Of a DNA stretch of 14,601 nt, positions 5,769-11,776 are shown one piece after another. A program made the translations under genes and the position numbers. A model generated the notes under the pieces. The model was not told where the DNA came from, made no database searches, and worked only from the letters and a program-made list of their open reading frames with translations. This DNA comes from Verrucomicrobia bacterium UBA1211. Lineage in GTDB: Bacteria > Verrucomicrobiota > Kiritimatiellia > RFP12 > UBA1067. Within the stretch, counting starts at the first letter, position 1; every line of letters begins with the position of its first letter. The DNA is taken from NCBI GenBank assembly GCA_002309585.1, contig DBXN01000044.1:1799-16399 (forward strand), written 5' to 3'.

Positions 5769-8510
5769 ATGACGGTGCGAGCGGGATTGATCGGATGGCT
5801 GGCGGTGGCGGGCGTGGCGATGGCCGGCGAGGTGCGGGTGGACATCGGTGGGAAGTTCGCGTTGACGGAACCGGTGTGTTCTTTCTCACCGCATCTCTTC
5901 CTGCCGGGATGGCAGGGACGGAACCCGGTCGGGGGGTATGCCGCGAACGCGGACGGTTCGCGGAATTTTACGATTGATCCGGGAAACGGGGCGAAGCTGA
6001 ATGGCCGGGTGGTGTACAAGCCGCTGGAGGATGGCCGGATGGCGGTCACTTATACGGTCACGCCGGAGGCGGATCTCGCCATCCAGTGCCTTTCGGTTGG
6101 GGCTTCCCTGCCGACGGATGTTTTTGGCGGCGGCACGGCGGCGTGTGACGGGAAAACGGCGGTCACCTTCCCGAAGTTCTATTCGAAGGGACAGGTCCAT
6201 CTCTATAACGGAACGGTCTCGGAGGTGACGCTGAAGGATGCGGACGGGAATCGGCTGTTGACGGTCTCGTTCGACAAGCCGACGGGGGTGATGTTCCAGG
6301 ATGACCGGGAGTGGAACAGCGCCCATTTCCAGTTCCGGATCTATCTGGCGCAGGCGTCTTCCCTCCAGGCCAAACAGGCGTATGGGCTGGGGATGACCCT
6401 CGGCGCGGCGGCGCCGTTGACCCTCACCGGGCTGGCGCCGCAACGGATTGTGGCCGGACGGGATTGGATCCCGCTGACGGTTGATTCGGAGATCGAGGAG
6501 GGGTCCGCGCTGGACTTTTCGACCATCAGCGGGATCGACGCGCCCGCCGGTAAATACGGGTATGTCGTGGCGAAGGGCGGACATTTCGAGTTTGAGAAGA
6601 AGCCGGGCGTGCCGCAGCGGTTTTATGGCGTGAACATCTGCGGCTCGGCCAATTATCTGATGCCCAAATACGCGAAGGCGTTCGCGCGGCGGCTGGCGAA
6701 AACCGGTTACAACGCGTTGCGGCTGCACCATCATGACGCGGGGCTGACCGAGGGGTCTCCCGATGGGACGACGCTGAATCCCGACCGGTTGGCGCTGTTG
6801 GATTACCTTGTCGCGGCCTGCGTGGAGAACGGGATTTATCTCACGACCGACCTCTTCGTCTCACGCCGGATTCCCTATCGGGCGATCGGGATCGAACGGG
6901 ACGGAAACGTCGAAATGGATGAGTTCAAGGCGCTGGTTCCGATTCATGAGGGGGCGTACCAGAACTTCATCCGTTTCAGCCGGCAGTTTCTTGAGCATGT
7001 CAATCCGCTGACGAACCGACGGTATGCCGATGAGCCGGCCCTCTCGTGGCTCGCGTTCGTGAATGAGGGGAATCCGGGTAACCAGAGCGGGACGTACTAT
7101 AAGCGGCACGAAGTCTGGCAGGATGCCTGGCGGAAATGGCTGGCGGAGCGGAAAGCGGCTGAACCCGCCGCCTACGGCGCGATCCCGGACACGATCCCCG
7201 ACAACCTCTGGAACCGGGACGCCCACGCCGCCGCCTTTTCGCTCTTTCTCCAGGAGAAGGAGACGGCCTTCGCAAAACGGGTCCGGGCCTTCATCCGGGA
7301 CGAGATGCGGTGCAAGGCGTTGCTGACGAACATGAGTTGCTGGATGAATCCCGTCTGCTACCAGCTGCCGCGCGCCGCGTGCTATGACTATGTGGACGAT
7401 CACTTCTATGTTGATCATCCGAGTTTTCTGGAGAATCCGTGGCGGCTTCCGAGCCGCTGCGCGAATACGAATCCGATGCTGGGGAACAACATGGGCGCGC
7501 AGGGTGTGGTCTTCCGGCGGTTGCTGGACCGGCCCTTCACCATCACGGAGTACAACTACTCCGGGCCCGGCCGCTTCCGCGGGGTGGGCGGGATCGCGAC
7601 CGGTACCGCCGCCGCCCTCCAGGACTGGGGCGGCGTTTGGCGGTTCGCCTGGAGCCACAGCGATTGGGCGATCATCCATTCCGGCGAGGCGAAGATGGGT
7701 TATTTCGACATGTCGGGCGATCCGCTCTCGCTTGCCGCCGAGCGCGCCTCGATCTGTCTGTTCCTGCGTCGTGACCTTCCGCCGCTCACCAAGACGTATG
7801 CGATGGTGCTTCCCGAACAGAAACTGAAGACGATGGATGGGAATTCGCCCCTCAACAGCACCGACTGGCCGTGGGTCAGCTGGTATGCGCGGCTGGGAAC
7901 CGTCGTCGCGGACCGTGCGCCGGCGGATGCCACATGGTCAGCGGCTTATCCCGATGTCTACCGGAAGAAGGGGGATGAGGTCCGCCGCGAGATCCTGCCC
8001 GCCTCGCCCGACGGTCCGATGCCGGTGGCGGGCGACGGGGCGGTGACCATCGATCCGAAGAGCGGGTCGTTCATCCTGACGACGCCGCGGACCTGCGGTG
8101 GGTTCGCCGAGAAGGGGATCATCTCCGCCGGTCCCCTTCGGGTCGATCTCCGCGGTACGGCGGCGACGGTCTGGGTCAGTTCGCTGGATCAATACGCGAT
8201 CGGGGTCTCCGACCGTTTGCTGCTGACCTACCTGACGGATGTCCAGAACAGCGGCATCACCTACGCCGATCCGGGGTTGACGGTTCTGACCGATTGGGGG
8301 AACACGCCCCATCTCTTCCGGAACGGCGAGGCGTTGGTGTCGCTCCGGCTTGACGCCGAAAGCAGCTACAAAGTCTTCTGCCTCTCGACAGGCGGGAAGC
8401 GTCGCCGGGAGGTGCCGTCGGTCTTCGAGAACGGCACGCTCATGTTCACGGCGGATGTCGATGCCGACCCGTCGAACGCCTCGTTCCTCTACGAGATCGT
8501 GCGGCGGTAA
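5769..8510 (+). CDS. Exported TIM-barrel glycoside hydrolase (GH5/clan GH-A-like)
   Basis: The 913-residue product starts at ATG 5769, 8 nt after AAAGG. A signal peptide (1-19, AMA before GEVRV) sends it out of the cytoplasm. Residues about 20-270 look like beta-sandwich domains. The catalytic barrel spans about 280-640: RFYGVNICGSANY, then GYNALRLHHHDAG (313-325), LTTDLF (358-363), FVNEG with the likely acid/base Glu433 after Asn432, DDHFYVDHP (543-551) and TITEYN with the likely nucleophile Glu594. The Asn-Glu plus later Glu pattern, and the strand ends carrying it, are those of clan GH-A retaining enzymes. About 270 more residues follow, the last part probably a beta-sandwich. Substrate cannot be told from sequence. 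It ends 2 bp from the stop of the opposing GH2 gene, with which it may share a glycan target. Confidence 0.8.
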   Translation: MTVRAGLIGWLAVAGVAMAGEVRVDIGGKFALTEPVCSFSPHLFLPGWQGRNPVGGYAANADGSRNFTIDPGNGAKLNGRVVYKPLEDGRMAVTYTVTPEADLAIQCLSVGASLPTDVFGGGTAACDGKTAVTFPKFYSKGQVHLYNGTVSEVTLKDADGNRLLTVSFDKPTGVMFQDDREWNSAHFQFRIYLAQASSLQAKQAYGLGMTLGAAAPLTLTGLAPQRIVAGRDWIPLTVDSEIEEGSALDFSTISGIDAPAGKYGYVVAKGGHFEFEKKPGVPQRFYGVNICGSANYLMPKYAKAFARRLAKTGYNALRLHHHDAGLTEGSPDGTTLNPDRLALLDYLVAACVENGIYLTTDLFVSRRIPYRAIGIERDGNVEMDEFKALVPIHEGAYQNFIRFSRQFLEHVNPLTNRRYADEPALSWLAFVNEGNPGNQSGTYYKRHEVWQDAWRKWLAERKAAEPAAYGAIPDTIPDNLWNRDAHAAAFSLFLQEKETAFAKRVRAFIRDEMRCKALLTNMSCWMNPVCYQLPRAACYDYVDDHFYVDHPSFLENPWRLPSRCANTNPMLGNNMGAQGVVFRRLLDRPFTITEYNYSGPGRFRGVGGIATGTAAALQDWGGVWRFAWSHSDWAIIHSGEAKMGYFDMSGDPLSLAAERASICLFLRRDLPPLTKTYAMVLPEQKLKTMDGNSPLNSTDWPWVSWYARLGTVVADRAPADATWSAAYPDVYRKKGDEVRREILPASPDGPMPVAGDGAVTIDPKSGSFILTTPRTCGGFAEKGIISAGPLRVDLRGTAATVWVSSLDQYAIGVSDRLLLTYLTDVQNSGITYADPGLTVLTDWGNTPHLFRNGEALVSLRLDAESSYKVFCLSTGGKRRREVPSVFENGTLMFTADVDADPSNASFLYEIVRR

Positions 8511-8512
8511 CG

Positions 8513-10240
8513 TCAGGGCTGGCGGGGTTGGGTGAACCCTTTGCGGACCCGCTCCGCCGCCTGTTTGGGGCGGCGGTAGCCGTCGTAGAGCCCCGCGAGG
8601 TTCATCGCGAACGGTTTGGTCCGGATCGTGGAGCCGTCCCGGTGGTAGCTGGGCGAGTCGGTGAACTGCCAGAAGGTGAGGCCGCAGATCTCCGGGGTGG
8701 CGAGAACGGCGTCAAGCACGTCGCCGTCATATTCCGCCTGGAACTCCTCGGTCCACTGCGCGCCGGCGGGGTCGTGGTGACCGTAGATCGCGCAGGTGCC
8801 CATCTCGCTGACGATGATCGGCTTCTCCGCGTATTTCTTGCGGTGCAGGCGGATGACGGTCTCGACGGCATTGGAGACCATCGTCCGGAGATTGTCGGGT
8901 GTGCCCGCGTCGGAACCGATCCATCCGGGGTAGGTGTTGAAGGCGATCAGATCGGTCTTCTCGTTGCAGATGTCATCCCAGTTGTGGTTACAGGCGAAGG
9001 TCACAAGCCGGCCGGAATCCTCCGCCTTGATGGCGTCGATCAGCTGGTCGGCGAGCGCTTTGCCCTCCTTTTTCTGCGACTCGAATTCATTGAGGAAGGC
9101 GAAAATGATGACCGAGGGGTGGTTGAAGCTGTTGCGGACCATCAGGCGGGTCTGCTCGATCTGGAGCCGGATGAATTCCGGGTCGGCCATCTGCTTGGCG
9201 GTGTTGCCCCATCCGAGGCTCTCTTCCCAGACAAGCACGCCCATCTCGTCGCAGAGGTCGAGGAACCGCTGCGCCTGCGGGTAGTGCGCCCCGCGGAAGA
9301 AGTTGCCGCCCATCGCCTTCAGCAGCTGGATGTCGCGGATCATCAGGCTCTCCGGCGTCGCCGCGCCGAAGGTCGGATGCGCCTCGTGGCGGTTGGCGCC
9401 TTTGAGGTAGAGCGGCTTACCGTTCAGGAACAGCTGTTTCGCCCCCGCCTTGATCTCGCGGATACCGAAACGGGTTTGGACCGTCTCGCCGAAGGCGGTC
9501 AGGGTGACCGTATGGAGGTTCGGTGTGTCGGGTGACCACAGCTTGAATTCCGGGACCGGCAGGACCGCCCGCGCGTTTTTGAAGGTGACGTTACGGGGTG
9601 CGGGATCGGTGTCGAAGCGGACCGCGGCGTCGAATGTGGCGGGGGTTTCGCCCCGGAACGCCACTTCGAGCTCCACGGTACCGGTGGCGTAATCGCGTGT
9701 CCGGACCCGGATCACGTCCGGCTGGACCGGCGCGGTTTGGAGAACCAGCGAGACGCCGTGATAAAACCCGCCGAAGGCATAGAAATCATAGTAGGGCAGG
9801 AACAGACGCATCGTTCCGGGATCGAACCGGTTGTCCAGCGCCGCGACGAGCGTGTGGGTACCGGCGGTGAGGGGGCCGGTCGCCACCTCAAAGCGGGAGT
9901 AGGGGAGGGCGACCAGGCCGATCTCCCGGCCGTCGATCAGAAACTTGCCCCGCAGTCCCATGCCGTCAACCGTGAGGAAGGCGTTGGGGACGTCTCCGGG
10001 AAGGGTAAAGGTCCGGCGGTAGAGGCCGGTTCCCCGCTTCTTTTCCCATTTGGGCAGCATATCGAAACAGCAGGGAACGGGGATTGGGTCGGTCGCCTCG
10101 AAGTCGGGGTTTGCCACCGCCTCCAGCGGCTTGTTCTCCTCAAACCGGAATTGCCAGACACCGTTCAGATCCAGCGTTTGCCGGGCGGATGCAATCCAGC
10201 CGCATCCGAGCGCGATCAGAATCAAGGGAATCCGTTTCAT
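8513..10240 (-). CDS. Exported GH2 family glycosidase (beta-galactosidase/glucuronidase-like)
   Basis: The 575-residue product has the full GH2 plan. A signal peptide is followed by the N-terminal sugar-binding domain (LDLNGVWQFRF, GTGLYRRTF, DGREIG), an immunoglobulin-like domain (about 170-265) and the barrel. Barrel motifs are GANRHEAHP, NFFRGAHYPQ (313-322), CDEMGVLVWEE, HPSVIIFAFLNEF with Asn384 and acid/base Glu385, FNTYPGWIG, and IIVSEMG with nucleophile Glu479. GLTFWQF (Trp524) closes it. The position equal to the Asn-x-Lys carboxylate clamp of beta-glucuronidases reads Asn547-Leu-Ala, so strict glucuronidase activity is doubtful. The start is ATG 10240 with GGAG 4 nt before and GGAGG 10 nt before; the adjoining GTG 10243 is an alternative. 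Signal cleavage after ASA (17-19) is most likely, though Cys13 after ALG could also serve as a lipobox. It converges on the glycosidase at 5769 with only 2 bp between stops. Confidence 0.92.
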   Translation of the reverse strand: MKRIPLILIALGCGWIASARQTLDLNGVWQFRFEENKPLEAVANPDFEATDPIPVPCCFDMLPKWEKKRGTGLYRRTFTLPGDVPNAFLTVDGMGLRGKFLIDGREIGLVALPYSRFEVATGPLTAGTHTLVAALDNRFDPGTMRLFLPYYDFYAFGGFYHGVSLVLQTAPVQPDVIRVRTRDYATGTVELEVAFRGETPATFDAAVRFDTDPAPRNVTFKNARAVLPVPEFKLWSPDTPNLHTVTLTAFGETVQTRFGIREIKAGAKQLFLNGKPLYLKGANRHEAHPTFGAATPESLMIRDIQLLKAMGGNFFRGAHYPQAQRFLDLCDEMGVLVWEESLGWGNTAKQMADPEFIRLQIEQTRLMVRNSFNHPSVIIFAFLNEFESQKKEGKALADQLIDAIKAEDSGRLVTFACNHNWDDICNEKTDLIAFNTYPGWIGSDAGTPDNLRTMVSNAVETVIRLHRKKYAEKPIIVSEMGTCAIYGHHDPAGAQWTEEFQAEYDGDVLDAVLATPEICGLTFWQFTDSPSYHRDGSTIRTKPFAMNLAGLYDGYRRPKQAAERVRKGFTQPRQP

Positions 10241-10333
10241 CACTCTCCATCCTCCGCATCAGGTTGTACGATCCGCGACACTTCCGCCCTTCTCCGAAAA
10301 ACGGGTCCGGCCGGCTTTCGTGCTGACGGAGAG

Positions 10334-10362
10334 AGTGTACAAAAACGCGAATCATCGAACAA
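10334..10362 (-). promoter_or_regulatory. Promoter of the GH2 gene
   Basis: On the minus strand, TTGTTC (10357-10362) and TACACT (10334-10339) are 17 bp apart. The start near 10327 gives a leader of about 87 nt. No operator-like palindrome was recognised. Confidence 0.5.
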
Positions 10363-10385
10363 GCCCCTTTTCGCGCGCTCCGGGA

Positions 10386-10397
10386 CTGTGGTATACT
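10386..10397 (+). promoter_or_regulatory. Extended -10 promoter upstream of the YcxB-like gene
   Basis: TGTGG is followed directly by TATACT (10392-10397), an extended -10. The -35 side (TTTTCG, 18 bp upstream) is poor. Its transcript would run through the GGTTAA repeat to the gene at 10575. Confidence 0.35.
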
Positions 10398-10428
10398 TCC
10401 TAACGGTTGAGTGTTGAGGGCAAATCAA

Positions 10429-10536
10429 AGGTTAAAAGATGAAAAGGTTAAAGGGTCAAAAGGTTAAGCGGGGAACGGGGAATGGAAGTGACGAGAGGGC
10501 TAAACCTAACCACTTAACCACCGAACCACCTAACCC
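10429..10536 (+). repeat. GGTTAA repeat, copy B, with inverted right half
   Basis: The left half carries GGTTAA-like units at about 10430, 10447 and 10461, then CGGGGAACGGGGAATGGAAG and TGACGAGAGGG as in the copy at 4377. The right half (about 10500-10536) has CCTAACCACTTAACCACCGA and CCACCTAACC, the inverted form of the same unit, so the whole could fold back. It occupies the leader of the gene at 10575. TTGAGGG also occurs twice just after it. Confidence 0.55.
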
Positions 10537-10574
10537 CGTTGAGGGTTGAGGGTTACGCTGAAGCGGAGGACGAA

Positions 10575-11195
10575 ATGGAACTGGCTTATTCTTGCGAGAA
10601 AACCGAGAACGAGATACTGGAACTGTCGATGCGGCCCTGCCGGACATGGCTTTATTGCCGTCTGGGGGTCATCGCCCTGTTAGTGGTGTATTCCGGGGCT
10701 GAAATCATTTCGAAAATCCTGTCGCCCAAGTCCGTTTCGCCGTGGCTGCCCTTCCTGCTGGGTGTGCTACTGGCCTCGATCGCGGTAACCCTCTTCTACT
10801 GGTACCGGTTCCGGAAACGGGTTCTCAAGGCCTATCGCAGCCATAAGACCCATCGTGATGAATACCGCCTGACGGATGAGACGTTTTCTGCGGTTAACGG
10901 CGAAACGAAGGTCACGGTTCCGCTTAAGGAACTTGCCGAGGCGTACCGGATCGATGATGACGCGATATTCCTGAAGAATCGTTTGGGATCTTGGCTGATC
11001 ATTCCCGCGTGGAGCGGTCACGGTGTGGGAAGGGAGGAACTTGCCGCCGTGTTTGAAAAGGCGGGAATGAAGAGCGCCCGGATCAGCGCGCCCCGGAAAT
11101 GGATAACGGTCATCCTCGTGGTTCTCTTCGCCGGGCTGTTGATGGTTTGTCCGGTCTTGAAAGTCATGCAGTGTTTTTCGTGCAGCGGCGGTTGA
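10575..11195 (+). CDS. YcxB-like membrane protein
   Basis: The 206-residue product has two membrane helices at about 26-45 and 56-76, then RFRKRVLK marking the cytosolic side. A soluble region (80-174) follows, then a third helix at about 176-194. The soluble part reads EYRLTDETFSAVNGETKVTV, PLKELAEAYRIDDDAIFLKN and SWLIIPAWS. That is the pattern of the YcxB-like C-terminal domain: a strand, a line reading 'switch to wall', then IIP. Members are widespread integral membrane proteins of unknown function. The start at ATG 10575 is chosen because GGAGG lies 5 nt before it; a TTG at 10539 in the same frame lies inside the repeat region and lacks support. It ends 77 bp before the chaperone gene, which has its own promoter, so a functional tie is not implied. 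Confidence 0.7.
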   Translation: MELAYSCEKTENEILELSMRPCRTWLYCRLGVIALLVVYSGAEIISKILSPKSVSPWLPFLLGVLLASIAVTLFYWYRFRKRVLKAYRSHKTHRDEYRLTDETFSAVNGETKVTVPLKELAEAYRIDDDAIFLKNRLGSWLIIPAWSGHGVGREELAAVFEKAGMKSARISAPRKWITVILVVLFAGLLMVCPVLKVMQCFSCSGG

Positions 11196-11212
11196 AAAGT
11201 GCGATTCGCGCA

Positions 11213-11241
11213 TTGCATAATAGAAATAAAAACGGTATAGT
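11213..11241 (+). promoter_or_regulatory. Promoter of the chaperone-effector operon
   Basis: TTGCAT (11213-11218) and TATAGT (11236-11241) are exactly 17 bp apart in an AT-rich spacer. The start near 11248 gives a 25-nt leader carrying AAGGAG (11261-11266), 6 nt before ATG 11273. It is one of the two best-formed promoters in the window. Confidence 0.65.
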
Positions 11242-11272
11242 ATTCTCCAGTAAAAGCAAAAAGGAGAGTGTT

Positions 11273-11764
11273 ATGCCTACACGGAAAGAGTACGAGGAGT
11301 TTCTTGCAAGGGTCGCGAAATCGACGGGATTGGATGCGTTTGCGCCGGATAAGGACGGTCTTGTCAGCCTTCGCGTGGAGGAGACATACACGCTAAACCT
11401 TCAGTACGTCGAGCGTTCCGCCAAGATCCTTTGCTTCGTGGAGGTCGCGAATCTGCCCAAGGATGCCGGTCGCGCGGTCTACCGGGATCTTCTGGTGGGC
11501 GGGCTTTTCGGCAAAGACACGGGCGGGGGCTTTTTCTCCCTTGAGCCGGAGAACGAGACGGTGGTGTTCAACTACCTCTTCGATTTCGATCCCGCCGCCG
11601 ATCCGGAGACCTTCTCCGAAATGCTGGAGCAGATCCTTTCCGTCGTCGATATCTGGGCGGGGCGGATCCGCGACGATCTTATCGAATCCGGGGACGAACG
11701 TTCGGGCGAGGCGTTTCAGGATGCCGATCGTCTGTCAGACAACTCATTTTTCATCAACCCGTAG
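11273..11764 (+). CDS. CesT-like type III secretion chaperone
   Basis: The product has 163 residues, the usual size of class I type III secretion chaperones, and is strongly acidic, as they are. Order of elements: helix KEYEEFLARVAKSTGLDAF (5-23), then FAPDKDGLVSLRVEETYTLN, matching the CesT layout of 'gl..l..de.g.v.L.vd....l.l'. Strand ILCFVEVANLP comes next, helix AVYRDLLVGGLFGKDTGGGF, strand FSLEPENETVVFNYLFD, and a last helix ETFSEMLEQILSVVDIWAGR. An acidic tail of about 25 residues is extra. Such chaperones are cytosolic dimers that bind the N-terminal region of one or a few effectors and pilot them to the export ATPase. The start is set by AAGGAG 6 nt upstream. The large gene beginning 12 nt after its stop is the natural client. 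Identification rests on pattern recognition, not a search. Confidence 0.7.
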   Translation: MPTRKEYEEFLARVAKSTGLDAFAPDKDGLVSLRVEETYTLNLQYVERSAKILCFVEVANLPKDAGRAVYRDLLVGGLFGKDTGGGFFSLEPENETVVFNYLFDFDPAADPETFSEMLEQILSVVDIWAGRIRDDLIESGDERSGEAFQDADRLSDNSFFINP

Positions 11765-11770
11765 GGGGGG
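11764..11770 (+). promoter_or_regulatory. All-G ribosome binding site of the effector gene
   Basis: Seven G residues follow the chaperone's TAG and share its last base. They abut ATG 11771 but lie 6 nt before ATG 11777, so the second ATG is the better start. The tight join suggests translational coupling with the chaperone. Confidence 0.45.
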
Positions 11771-11776
11771 ATGCCT

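Noticed and set aside
6861..7679. Minus-strand open frame of 272 codons
   Set aside because: Antisense to the catalytic barrel of the glycosidase at 5769; no start signal and no domain.
8528..9535. Plus-strand open frame of 335 codons
   Set aside because: Antisense to the GH2 gene, which has all family motifs; this frame shows none.
11099..11272. 58-codon upstream extension of the chaperone frame
   Set aside because: It overlaps the end of the YcxB-like gene and the chaperone promoter; AAGGAG precedes ATG 11273.
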